Shown: piece by piece, positions 6,639-14,068 of the stretch
Layout: each line of letters begins with the position of its first letter
Position numbering within the stretch: position 1 is the first letter of the stretch
Source: Candidatus Woesearchaeota archaeon
GTDB taxonomy: Archaea; Nanoarchaeota; Nanoarchaeia; Woesearchaeales; JAGVZT01
Direction: 5' to 3'
Assembly (NCBI GenBank): GCA_017608295.1
Contig: JAFCGF010000030.1
Span: 1 to 22,405 of the forward strand
Length of the DNA: 22,405 bases
Notes under the pieces: generated by a model
Seen by the model: only the letters and a program-made list of their open reading frames with translations
Told to the model about the DNA's origin: nothing
Databases searched by the model: none
Translations under genes and position numbers: made by a program

Positions 6639-7390
6639 CTCCTGAATTCTGCACAAACAATTCCGGTCGCCACAGCCGCATTCAGTGATTCTGCGCGTGT
6701 CATCCGGTTAGCAGGGTAAAACGGGATCGTTAGTTTATGGCTGACATGCCTTGATATAGCTTTTGATATTCCGTGGGCCTCATTCCCGATCAGAATAAAC
6801 CCGTGTTTTTTCAAATTCGCTTCGTATAAATTTTCCCCATCAAGCATCAGTCCATAGACCGGAATCTCTTTATGAAACTCACGAAGCGTTTCGGCGACAG
6901 CCTGGTTGATCACCTTCACCCGTGCATGGGAACCCATGGCAGCCTGAACCACTTTCGGATTGTATTGATCCACGGTATCCGGAGAACAGATTATCTGAGG
7001 GATCCCGAACCAGTCTGCAATCCGTATAATGGCGCCCAGATTTCCCGGGTCCCGGATGTCATCAAGCACCAGAGAAAAGTCGTTCTCCCAACAGGATGGG
7101 TCAATGATTTGATCCGGAATCTCAAAAAGCGCTAACACCGGACTCGGTGAAGCCAGCGTGGATATACGCTCCATTTCAGAAGGGCTTACCTCTTCTAAGG
7201 GAAGAGAGCCGGCCCAATCTGATTGCTGCCGGACCCAGTCGATCGTGGAATAGATCTGTCGCAGCTGAAATGGGCCTCCTGAAAGCTCTTTTACTAATTT
7301 CGATCCTTCAACAAGGAAACACCCATGTTGCTCCCGGAATTTCTTTTGCTTCAGGGAGTTGATAAACTTGATCTGGTTTCTGGAGATCAT
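6629..7390 (-). CDS. SpoU/TrmH-family RNA 2'-O-methyltransferase
   Basis: This is an S-adenosylmethionine-dependent ribose methyltransferase of the knotted SPOUT fold. It probably modifies rRNA or tRNA, but the target base cannot be read from the sequence. The N-terminal substrate-binding part starts SLKQKKFREQHGCFLVEG, typical of RlmB/TsnR-like proteins. SPOUT motif 1 is seen as DPGNLGAIIRIADWFG, motif 2 as LIGNEAHGIS and motif 3 as ESLNAAVATGI. I chose the ATG at 7390 (253 residues). The longer frame to 7453 would add residues that merely translate a heptamer repeat (SNIQHHTSNIQY). The gene follows rplI by 93 bp in the same direction and may be transcribed with it. Its stop codon lies inside the heptamer array. 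Confidence 0.88.
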   Translation of the reverse strand: MISRNQIKFINSLKQKKFREQHGCFLVEGSKLVKELSGGPFQLRQIYSTIDWVRQQSDWAGSLPLEEVSPSEMERISTLASPSPVLALFEIPDQIIDPSCWENDFSLVLDDIRDPGNLGAIIRIADWFGIPQIICSPDTVDQYNPKVVQAAMGSHARVKVINQAVAETLREFHKEIPVYGLMLDGENLYEANLKKHGFILIGNEAHGISKAISRHVSHKLTIPFYPANRMTRAESLNAAVATGIVCAEFRRKG

Positions 7391-7396
7391 GGAATA

Positions 7397-7431
7397 CTGG
7401 ATGTTGGATGTGTGATGTTGGATATTAGATA
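7397..7431. repeat. Heptanucleotide array of five TTGGATG-type units
   Basis: Units in + orientation are CTGGATG, TTGGATG, TGTGATG, TTGGATA and TTAGATA. The array lies 6 bp upstream of the methyltransferase start, inside the rplI-methyltransferase gap. It resembles the array at 8754-8781, which has the same consensus, strand and final TTGGATA unit. Confidence 0.8.
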
Positions 7432-7483
7432 TACCAATAGCCACCAACTTCAAGTGGTAAAAATAGGTAAAAAAAGCGGATGA

Positions 7484-7933
7484 TTATTCAGCGAACACCT
7501 CAAAGGTGATCTCCACACCTACCTCCTTGTGCAGAGTAATCATTGCTTTGTAGGTTCCAAGTTCCTTGACATGATCCTGATCCAGGTGGATCTTCTTCCG
7601 GTCAATATCAAAATCGTGCTGCTCCTTCAATGCCTGTGCAATCTGGATGGTGTTAACAGAACCAAAGATCTTACCCGACTCAGCTGCTTTCGCGCCAATT
7701 TTAACTGCCAGGTTCTCCAGTTTCTTACCCAGCTCTTCAGCTTCACTCCTGATTTTATCAGCCTTGAACGCCTGCTGCTTTTTATTCTCAGCCAGGATCT
7801 TTTTGTTTGGTTCGGTAGCCAGGATAGCCATTCCTTTCGGGATCAGATAGTTTCGTGCATAGCCTGGTTTAACGTTAACAATCTCGCTTGCATAACCCAA
7901 ACCGGGCATATCTTGTTTTAAAATCACTTCCAT
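7484..7933 (-). CDS. rplI: 50S ribosomal protein L9
   Basis: L9 binds domain V of 23S rRNA near the base of the L1 stalk and helps keep reading frame. The 149-residue product has the family N-terminus MEVILKQDMPGLGYASEIV, then VKPGYARNYLIPKGMA, which is the L9 signature. A long charged linker helix (about residues 44-77) leads to the C-terminal domain with GKIFGSVN. Length is normal. It is the third gene of the rpsF-rpsR-rplI operon, 13 bp downstream of rpsR, an arrangement widespread in bacteria. Confidence 0.98.
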   Translation of the reverse strand: MEVILKQDMPGLGYASEIVNVKPGYARNYLIPKGMAILATEPNKKILAENKKQQAFKADKIRSEAEELGKKLENLAVKIGAKAAESGKIFGSVNTIQIAQALKEQHDFDIDRKKIHLDQDHVKELGTYKAMITLHKEVGVEITFEVFAE

Positions 7934-7946
7934 GCTCTTCTCCTCC

Positions 7947-8219
7947 TTATTTTAGTAAGTCAGCCACATACGGTAATAACGCAAGGTGTCTGGCTCTCTT
8001 GACAGCCTGTGCCACTTTTCTCTGGTACTTGGTCGAGGTGCCTGTAATTCTTCGTGGAAGGATCTTCCCCTGCTCATTTACAAACTTCAGCAGGAAGTCG
8101 GCATCTTTGTAGTCGATATATCTGATTCCGCTCTTTTTGAAGCGGCAATATTTTTTCTTTTTGGTATCAACCGCTATCGGGGTCAGATATTTGATCTCGC
8201 CTGATTGTTGTGCGCTCAT
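7947..8219 (-). CDS. rpsR: 30S ribosomal protein S18
   Basis: S18 is a small-subunit platform protein that forms a heterodimer with S6. The 90-residue product shows the S18 core [17 protein letters not shown], then [20 protein letters not shown] and the C-terminal helix with [12 protein letters not shown] start at 8219 gives a normal length. It lies 22 bp after rpsF and 13 bp before rplI, so the three genes are almost certainly one transcript. Confidence 0.98.
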   Translation of the reverse strand: MSAQQSGEIKYLTPIAVDTKKKKYCRFKKSGIRYIDYKDADFLLKFVNEQGKILPRRITGTSTKYQRKVAQAVKRARHLALLPYVADLLK

Positions 8220-8241
8220 ATGTAATTCTTTTTAAAGGTTT

Positions 8242-8598
8242 TTACGATGTTGCTTCTTCTTCCTGTGCTTTAGCTCTGGCCCGCTTCTTCTCATTGTATG
8301 CAATGGCATGTTTATCCAATGCAACAGTCAGGAAACGTAGGATCCGCTCATCGCGTTTGAATGTCACTTCCCATTCGCGGATGATTTCCGGATCGGCCTT
8401 AAACTCGATCAGGTGGTAAAAACCTGTTCTCTTTTTCTGGATCGGATAGGCGAGTTTGCGCAATCCCCAGTTGTCTTCAAAAACAATCTCAGTGTCCTTG
8501 CTCTTCAGGAACTTCTGATACTTTTCTGCCGTTTCCTTCATCTGTTCTTCAGACAAAACGGGAGTCATAATGAAAACGGTTTCATACTGATTTAACAT
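8242..8598 (-). CDS. rpsF: 30S ribosomal protein S6
   Basis: S6 pairs with S18 on the small-subunit platform. The 118-residue product starts MLNQYETVFIMTPVLSEEQ and contains the conserved WGLRKLAYPIQKKRTGFYHL segment and the VTFKRDERILRFLTVALD strand. The C-terminus is short and charged (EKKRARAKAQEEEATS). It is the first gene of its operon. A good Bacteroidota promoter lies 47-76 bp upstream and the leader is A-rich (ACAAAAAAAGACA before the ATG), without a Shine-Dalgarno site, which is usual for this phylum. Confidence 0.98.
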   Translation of the reverse strand: MLNQYETVFIMTPVLSEEQMKETAEKYQKFLKSKDTEIVFEDNWGLRKLAYPIQKKRTGFYHLIEFKADPEIIREWEVTFKRDERILRFLTVALDKHAIAYNEKKRARAKAQEEEATS

Positions 8599-8644
8599 TG
8601 TCTTTTTTTGTGTTAATGAATTACTTGATTTTTAAAATGGAGTG

Positions 8645-8674
8645 CAAAATTACTGGTTTATCCTTAATTTTCAA
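8645..8674 (-). promoter_or_regulatory. Bacteroidota sigma-ABfr-type promoter of rpsF-rpsR-rplI
   Basis: On the minus strand TAATTTTG (8652 to 8645) fits the TAnnTTTG -7 box exactly. A TTG (8674 to 8672) sits 19 bases upstream, matching the -33 element and its usual spacing. Transcription would start near 8638, giving a leader of about 40 nt to the rpsF start. This is the best-formed promoter in the window. Confidence 0.72.
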
Positions 8675-8710
8675 AATAAAAGCTGGAAAGATACTCAATA
8701 CTCGTAGTTT

Positions 8711-8751
8711 CCCCTCCCTTGTTGGGGAGAGGACCAAGGGGTGGGGTATTA
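8711..8751. repeat. Dispersed GC-rich hairpin element related to the 4.9-kb palindromes
   Basis: CCCCTCCC followed by GGGGAGAGG (8711-8732) forms an imperfect hairpin with a TTGTT-type loop. The adjoining 8734-8751 matches 4934-4951 at 17 of 18 bases (CCAAGGGG, then T here or C there, then GGGGTATTA). Its place between ispF and the rpsF promoter, and its direct link to a heptamer array, suggest a repetitive intergenic element. Confidence 0.65.
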
Positions 8752-8753
8752 AA

Positions 8754-8781
8754 ATAGATGTTGGATGTTGGATGTTGGATA
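8754..8781. repeat. Heptanucleotide array of four TTGGATG-type units
   Basis: Units are ATAGATG, TTGGATG, TTGGATG and TTGGATA. The array starts two bases after the hairpin element and ends 14 bp from the ispF stop. It shares consensus and orientation with 7397-7431. Confidence 0.85.
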
Positions 8782-8795
8782 TTTTACCTCGTCCC

Positions 8796-9272
8796 TCAAT
8801 CCTGAAGTAGTGCAACCGCGTAAGCCGACACGCCTTCCTCCCGTCCGATAAAACCAAGCTTTTCACTCGTTTTGGCTTTGATGGACAGCTGGCCGGGAGC
8901 GATCTTCAGCAGATCAGAAAGCACCCGGATCATTTCAGGAATATAGGTGCCGATCCTGGGGACTTGCAATACAATCGTCGTATCGAGGTTGACGATGGAA
9001 TATCCTTTTGCCTGGATGAGCTCAAAGCATTTCTTCAGCAGGATCTTGCTGTCAATATCTTTGTATTCAGGAGAGGTATCCGGGAAATGATATCCTATAT
9101 CATGAAGTGCAGCTGCACCAAGAAGGGAATCACAAATTGCATGGATCAGTACGTCGGCATCTGAATGGCCTGTGGCGCCCTTTGCATGAGGGATCAACAT
9201 GCCACCCAGCCAGAACTCTTTCCACTCTTCCAGCCTGTGGGTATCAAATCCAAAACCAATACGGAAACTCAT
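8796..9272 (-). CDS. ispF: 2-C-methyl-D-erythritol 2,4-cyclodiphosphate synthase
   Basis: IspF catalyses the fifth step of the non-mevalonate isoprenoid pathway, cyclising CDP-methylerythritol 2-phosphate and releasing CMP. The 158-residue product has metal ligands D10 and H12 in GFGFDTHRL, and H44 in the family signature GHSDADVLIHAICDSLLGA. The later KAKTSEKLGFIGREEG segment is also typical. Length is normal and the protein acts as a trimer in the cytoplasm. It lies 73 bp downstream of porV on the same strand; as far as I recall, porU-porV-ispF order also occurs in Porphyromonas. The stop codon opens directly into a heptamer-like TGAGGGACGAGG sequence. Confidence 0.97.
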   Translation of the reverse strand: MSFRIGFGFDTHRLEEWKEFWLGGMLIPHAKGATGHSDADVLIHAICDSLLGAAALHDIGYHFPDTSPEYKDIDSKILLKKCFELIQAKGYSIVNLDTTIVLQVPRIGTYIPEMIRVLSDLLKIAPGQLSIKAKTSEKLGFIGREEGVSAYAVALLQD

Positions 9273-9314
9273 TCGCTATTTGCTTTTATCCGCCGAAGCC
9301 CTGGCGAACGTGTA

Positions 9315-9338
9315 TTTTGCTATTTCGCCATTTCGCTA
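9315..9338. repeat. Three octamer units TTTYGCYA in the porV-ispF gap
   Basis: TTTTGCTA, TTTCGCCA and TTTCGCTA run head to tail in the 73-bp gap, 7 bp past the porV stop. A related TTCGCTA occurs at 9272-9278. Between them an imperfect CGCC/GGCG hairpin lies at 9291-9306. No terminator is evident, so porV and ispF may be co-transcribed. Confidence 0.55.
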
Positions 9339-9345
9339 CTTAACC

Positions 9346-10545
9346 CTATTTTCTCTCCTCCCTGTCTCTGGATCCAACCTGATCGAAGTTGAACAGGAGG
9401 GTAAATTGCAGGGTGTTTTGTAACGGGTTATTGTTTTGTACCGGGATCAGGTAAGAAAAATCAAGGCCAAACACGTTATATCGCAATCCGGCACCCACGG
9501 TAAAAAACTGGCGATCGCCCTTGTACTTCGATTCCCAGAAATAACCGACACGAATGGCGAAGAGCTTATTGTACCAGTATTCCGCGGCAACAGCAATGTT
9601 GATCTCCTCCAACTCCTCTTTAAAACCCCATGGGGCATCATAAAAAGACTGAATCATTCCCTTGACAACCGAGACATCGGGATCCATCCCTTTTATAATA
9701 ATTCTTTTTCCGTCCGGGCCTGTGGAATCAGAGTAGATCGGAGGTGTCGGTACCAGCAGCTTATTCAGGTCAATGGCAAAAGAGATCCTGTTGTAATCGT
9801 CAATGTCCATGGTAAAGGAAGGACCAAGCCGGAGGTTCGTCGGAATGAAGTCGCGAAGCGTTGATGAGCTGCTGTATGATATTTTGGCTCCGATATTCGA
9901 GATAACGAAACCAAAATCGATCCATGCACTACTCAATCCTTTAATATCCAATTCCTTGTGATAATAGAGGGCAATATCCGCGGCAACAGACATCCCTGGC
10001 TGCACATCATATTTTGTATAGTTTACAGGTACCAGGTTTGAGTAGATAAACCGGCCAGCCACCGCGCCTGATAATGTCCTGGTAAATTTCCTTGCATAAG
10101 TAGCATCGATTGTCCACTCATTGGGTTTTACCGTTCCAAGTTCCTGGCCTACATCGTTGGTGAACATCACCTCCCCCATAGAGAAAAAACGTAATGAAGC
10201 GGCAATTGCCTGCTTATCACCAAATTTCTTGAATCCGGCGACAGATGCCAAACCAATATCATTGACCAGGCCCCGTAACCAGGGGACATAACCGATACCA
10301 GCTCCGAAGTCCTTCTCAATAAAAGCATACTTTGCCGGATTCCAGAATAATGAATAAACATCCGGGGTGGTACCAACACCAACATCACCCATACCGCCTG
10401 CGCGAGCATCAGGTGCGATCAACAAAAACGGCACAGCCGTGGTAATTACATTGGGTTGCTGTTCGCCAATATCTTGTCCGAATGTATGGTTGATCACGAA
10501 ACTAATTGCCAAAATCAACGTCAATCTTATCTTCATCTGTCGCAT
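9346..10545 (-). CDS. porV: T9SS outer-membrane shuttle protein PorV (LptO)
   Basis: PorV is a 14-strand FadL-like outer-membrane barrel. It takes secreted proteins with C-terminal signals from the SprA translocon and delivers them to the PorU-containing attachment complex. The 399-residue product has a signal peptide at about 1-23 (cleavage after TFGQ). The PorV hallmark ITTAVPFLLIAPDARAGGMG follows near residues 34-53, then NPAKYAF and a long series of alternating barrel strands ending QFTLLFNF, a typical outer-membrane C-terminus with a short charged tail. An ATG three codons in is a possible alternative start. It lies 90 bp downstream of a porU-like gene, the classic porU-porV pairing, with a possible promoter of its own. 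Confidence 0.95.
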   Translation of the reverse strand: MRQMKIRLTLILAISFVINHTFGQDIGEQQPNVITTAVPFLLIAPDARAGGMGDVGVGTTPDVYSLFWNPAKYAFIEKDFGAGIGYVPWLRGLVNDIGLASVAGFKKFGDKQAIAASLRFFSMGEVMFTNDVGQELGTVKPNEWTIDATYARKFTRTLSGAVAGRFIYSNLVPVNYTKYDVQPGMSVAADIALYYHKELDIKGLSSAWIDFGFVISNIGAKISYSSSSTLRDFIPTNLRLGPSFTMDIDDYNRISFAIDLNKLLVPTPPIYSDSTGPDGKRIIIKGMDPDVSVVKGMIQSFYDAPWGFKEELEEINIAVAAEYWYNKLFAIRVGYFWESKYKGDRQFFTVGAGLRYNVFGLDFSYLIPVQNNNPLQNTLQFTLLFNFDQVGSRDREERK

Positions 10546-10574
10546 TTAATAAAATTTATCTGAAAAAATAGTTG

Positions 10575-10582
10575 CAAAAATA
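10575..10582 (-). promoter_or_regulatory. Possible -7 box upstream of porV
   Basis: TATTTTTG on the minus strand (10582 to 10575) matches TAnnTTTG, 30 bp from the porV start, in the AT-rich porU2-porV gap. No TTG is found at the -33 position. Separate transcription of porV is possible but not certain. Confidence 0.35.
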
Positions 10583-10635
10583 ACGATTTTAATATTTTGA
10601 TATTGCTTATTCTAAAAAAAATGACCTAACGAACA

Positions 10636-13600
10636 CTACCTCAAAACAATAACCTTGTTTGATGTTTGCGCGAAACTGCCATTTTCACCTATAAATTTCA
10701 CCGTGTAGGGATAGATCCCACTGGTGAGTTTCATCCCATTCCGGTTGGTCCCATCCCAGTAAACCTGTATTGGCTGACCATAATTCTCTGTAACAGACAG
10801 ATCAAAGCGCTTTACAGGCTGGCCTGTAATGGTATAGACCTCTATCTGTACATTCATCTTTCCATTGCCTGGTTCAGGCCTGAATGTGAATGTAGTTCCA
10901 TCCACCAACGGATTCGGAAAGGTATATACATTTGTCACGTTAATTGTTGATTGCTCAAAGACATAAAAGGCAATCGTTTTCTCAGAAGAGTTATTAAACA
11001 TGTCCCAGGCCCTGATCGTCAATGTATGACGACCAATAGAGAGGTTAGACAATGGATAGGCAACCGATCCTGCCTGAAACTGGTTTAACGCGGGGGTGTA
11101 CCAGGGATTGAGCACCATGGCTTTTGACCAGTCATCATCGATGGTGGCAAGGATCTCATGTCCCAGACCCAATCCTACATGGTTGATCCCGTCTTCATCA
11201 AAAAGATCTGCCAGTAATAACGGGTTGAAACCTACTCTGCCACCCGGGATAAAACCTTTCGAATCAAGATAGATAGAGATATCAGGTCCTTGATTGTCAG
11301 GAATAACCGATGGATCTTTCCCGCCAATAACCACGTGATCATCATAGCCATTTCCATCCGTAGTAGTTGAACAGGCGTAATAGCTGATCTTTCCAAAACC
11401 GAAATAGGGAGAGATACCCTCCGGCACAATGAATGAAAACGAAAACCCTCCATTCTCAATGGTTGCCGGTCCATCGCTTAACAGTTCATTCTGGATATGA
11501 AAATACTCTTTGTAACTCTTCGACTGGTTGGCCAGTGTCCGGTAAGTTACCGGTTTGTCGAACACCTTGGCGTGCAATGTACCGTTAAATTCTACGGCTT
11601 TGTTTCCTGTCTGATCTCTCACCTCACCTGTAACAGAAACTACTGACAACCCCAGTAATGTATCCGGATTGGCATCCACAGGCTTTCCATTGATGCTGGT
11701 GGTTACCACATGATATTCCGGAAAGGCAATCGGTTGAGCCGGATCACCCAGCAGGACAAAATTCCGGATGTTGTTATTGTTGTTATTGTTGTTTTTTGAG
11801 ATCCGTAACAAGTCTCCCATCTTCAGGTACTCTCCATTCTCATCTTTGTTCATCAGGTTCCGGAAAAAGGAGGTGTCGAGTTTGAAGTTGGAAGTAGCCA
11901 GTGCCAGGCGGGTAGTTGTATAGATTGCAATCGCTCCGGCTTCAGGCTTGACGATGACCATTTCTCCGGCACTGAACCGCTCGGGGTTATCAAACCGGCT
12001 GAATTCGCATGTGGCTGTGATAAAAACAGGCAACTTATCTGCATTGGTCCACCCTTCGATATCCGGGATGATTAAGACCTTCTCCCCACTCCAGGCGTCT
12101 TCTCCCCCATGACCGGTATAATTCACGATCAAACTTCCATCTTCAATGGCTTGATTGATGGCTATGTTCACCGCGGGATAACGTGGTCCTGAAGGTGTAC
12201 TGACCAATTGATAGGCATCCAGGTATATCTTGTTGACGTTGAATACAGGATATTTGGATGCTACAATATCGCATAACTCTTCCGCCTGGTGCAGATGAAG
12301 ATTGGTATCTTCATCATCGGCAATGAAAGTCATCCGGTTCCGCCACGACGACTGAATCGTATCGTTCTTCTGTGCGTAATGGATAATCTTGTTCACCATA
12401 GCCTCAGCCTGTTCCTGGTTAGAGACAGGGAAACGCCCCATTCCCAGGTTCAACGTTCCGGAAGATCCCTGCCCGTCATCTTCTCCCATGATCCCAAAAT
12501 AGTCATCGGTAACATAAGTAGAGATGAATTTAAAAGACTCTTCCGACTGGAATGTCTGGACAAAATTGGTGTTATTCGGGATACGGTCTTTGTAATCATA
12601 GGAACCATCGCCGAAGAGCAGAATATACTTTGGGTTTTCACTGTCTGCAGCTCGCAGATATAACATCCGGATGAAGTCCCGTATCGCGGACAGATCAGGC
12701 TGGCCGGAAGCAAACTCGTTGAAGATCATCTCCGTTTCCGCCACCACGACCGACATCCCGGTATATATCCGGTGAAAATCAGCCAATTGCTCTGCTTTCT
12801 CCATGAATATCGGATGGACAACGATAATCAGCATGGCAGGCTGTGTGGCATGGAGATTCTGATTGGCAACCGGTCCGACAGGCAATATGGAATGGTATTC
12901 TGAGCCATCAAAAGCAATGAATTCCATCAGGTTTGGAGTCGGGAAAATAAACTCATAGGTACTGTCCGGTAACGACCATATCCCTTGCACCGACAGGATC
13001 TGCCCCGGATCGGTAACATTCCATACGGTAATATTGGCGGGAGGATTCTGGAGATTGAACCTGGTTATTCTATTCTGATCAATGTTATAAGGATCCCGGA
13101 AGGAGAGTTGAGGAGCAACCCATTTCAGCTGACGCTGTACAATCATCTCGATATAATTTAACCAGGCCTGGGAGCTTGGAGTGGGAAGTTCATAAACCAG
13201 TTTGATGGTGGTATGATCCTGATTCAGGGTGGTAAGGCTTCCATGTAGTTTAGGTCTCGCGAAAACACTGATCGATTGTGGATTAGTATAGTCCATGTTG
13301 AACTGATCGATCAATTCGTTGTCGCGATACACATACATTGTACTGATACTCGGTGCGCGGGCCACCGCGTAGGTATTCAACCTGATGGATGAAGAGGTCA
13401 CCACATTCGGGAAATAAAAAGGAAATTCCCATTCGTTCTTTGATTGATTGAACTCCTCGCCTACCCAGATCTTTCCGGAACGAATCAGGTTTCGCTCGTC
13501 AAGATCATGAAAAACATGATCGGTAAATCTTGCTGTCACATAATTCTCTGTGGTATCGATGGAACTGACCGGCTGGACTCGTTTCCCGGGACCAAGGTCT

Positions 13601-14034
13601 GTTGTGATGAAATAATAGGTAAAATCGGAATAGATATTTTTCTTGTGGAAGAAAGTCTTGTTGGTCTCATTAAAATGCCAGGCATCCGGGGCCTCTCCAT
13701 AAAAGATAAAGTAATCACCCGGGTCAAACTGACCATCCCCGCCATCGAATACGATGATTGAATTTTCGAGGAGATCATCGATCCGGGGCTGGTTGTTCGC
13801 TTCCGGAAGCATGCCTCCCCCGTTTCCATATAGGCGGATATCGGTTGGATTGAATGAAGCAGGATCCATTCCCAGTTGCACCATGTCATCGTATGTTACC
13901 TTGTGGATCCCCGTTTGATTCACAGCGATTTTATACCAGTTGCCGATAGCTAGCACCGATTGATCTGCAAAGCCATTACCGGCCCATCCAAGGATTGGTA
14001 ATATGAGGAAGATTATTAAGTAAATTCTGGTCAT
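10636..14034 (-). CDS. porU: PorU-like T9SS sortase, second copy, lacking the N-terminal pro-region (PorU2)
   Basis: This 1132-residue C25-family cysteine protease is of the PorU type. PorU removes the C-terminal signal of T9SS cargo at the cell surface and attaches it to anionic lipopolysaccharide. A signal peptide at about 1-24 is followed almost directly by SVLAIGNWYKIAV, whereas the paralogue upstream carries about 160 extra residues before the equivalent point. GNGGGMLPEANN and RIDDL are shared. The peptidase domain spans about 395-770, with H642 in NYTGHGGE and C676 in TATCEFSR. An eight-Asn run lies at 748-755, Ig-like segments follow, and a C-terminal domain begins YTFPNPL near 1035 and ends NKVIVLR. 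It starts 34 bp after porU1 stops and is followed by porV. A non-sortase C25 cargo protease is possible, but the PorU-type N-terminal motifs argue against it. Confidence 0.85.
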   Translation of the reverse strand: MTRIYLIIFLILPILGWAGNGFADQSVLAIGNWYKIAVNQTGIHKVTYDDMVQLGMDPASFNPTDIRLYGNGGGMLPEANNQPRIDDLLENSIIVFDGGDGQFDPGDYFIFYGEAPDAWHFNETNKTFFHKKNIYSDFTYYFITTDLGPGKRVQPVSSIDTTENYVTARFTDHVFHDLDERNLIRSGKIWVGEEFNQSKNEWEFPFYFPNVVTSSSIRLNTYAVARAPSISTMYVYRDNELIDQFNMDYTNPQSISVFARPKLHGSLTTLNQDHTTIKLVYELPTPSSQAWLNYIEMIVQRQLKWVAPQLSFRDPYNIDQNRITRFNLQNPPANITVWNVTDPGQILSVQGIWSLPDSTYEFIFPTPNLMEFIAFDGSEYHSILPVGPVANQNLHATQPAMLIIVVHPIFMEKAEQLADFHRIYTGMSVVVAETEMIFNEFASGQPDLSAIRDFIRMLYLRAADSENPKYILLFGDGSYDYKDRIPNNTNFVQTFQSEESFKFISTYVTDDYFGIMGEDDGQGSSGTLNLGMGRFPVSNQEQAEAMVNKIIHYAQKNDTIQSSWRNRMTFIADDEDTNLHLHQAEELCDIVASKYPVFNVNKIYLDAYQLVSTPSGPRYPAVNIAINQAIEDGSLIVNYTGHGGEDAWSGEKVLIIPDIEGWTNADKLPVFITATCEFSRFDNPERFSAGEMVIVKPEAGAIAIYTTTRLALATSNFKLDTSFFRNLMNKDENGEYLKMGDLLRISKNNNNNNNNIRNFVLLGDPAQPIAFPEYHVVTTSINGKPVDANPDTLLGLSVVSVTGEVRDQTGNKAVEFNGTLHAKVFDKPVTYRTLANQSKSYKEYFHIQNELLSDGPATIENGGFSFSFIVPEGISPYFGFGKISYYACSTTTDGNGYDDHVVIGGKDPSVIPDNQGPDISIYLDSKGFIPGGRVGFNPLLLADLFDEDGINHVGLGLGHEILATIDDDWSKAMVLNPWYTPALNQFQAGSVAYPLSNLSIGRHTLTIRAWDMFNNSSEKTIAFYVFEQSTINVTNVYTFPNPLVDGTTFTFRPEPGNGKMNVQIEVYTITGQPVKRFDLSVTENYGQPIQVYWDGTNRNGMKLTSGIYPYTVKFIGENGSFAQTSNKVIVLR
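11770..11793 (-). repeat. In-frame poly-asparagine microsatellite in porU2
   Basis: Eight consecutive Asn codons (AAC AAC AAT pattern, 9-base period) encode residues 748-755. They lie just after the catalytic Cys and before FVLLGDPA. The paralogue has a mixed NNTSSSANT loop at the same place, so this is a surface loop that has become a repeat prone to slippage. Confidence 0.9.
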
Positions 14035-14068
14035 GGTTCCTCGTTCTCGGGGTGCAATATTAATTATT

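Noticed and set aside
6516..6719. Small + strand open frame with FVLRPSSFVPHPS-type sequence
   Set aside because: It is a direct translation of the heptamer arrays and then runs antisense through the methyltransferase gene.
7434..7483. Terminator after rplI
   Set aside because: A short CCAC/GTGG pairing exists in the rplI-methyltransferase gap, but no T-tract follows it in the direction of transcription.
8599..8640. S6:S18 autoregulatory leader RNA before rpsF
   Set aside because: Such a leader is known in other bacteria, but the short A/T-rich leader here shows no hairpin with the expected bulge.
10636..14034. Gingipain-like secreted cargo protease instead of a second PorU
   Set aside because: The shared N-terminal GNGGGMLPEANN and RIDDL segments, the full-length similarity to porU1 and the position next to porV fit PorU better, though phylogeny is needed.
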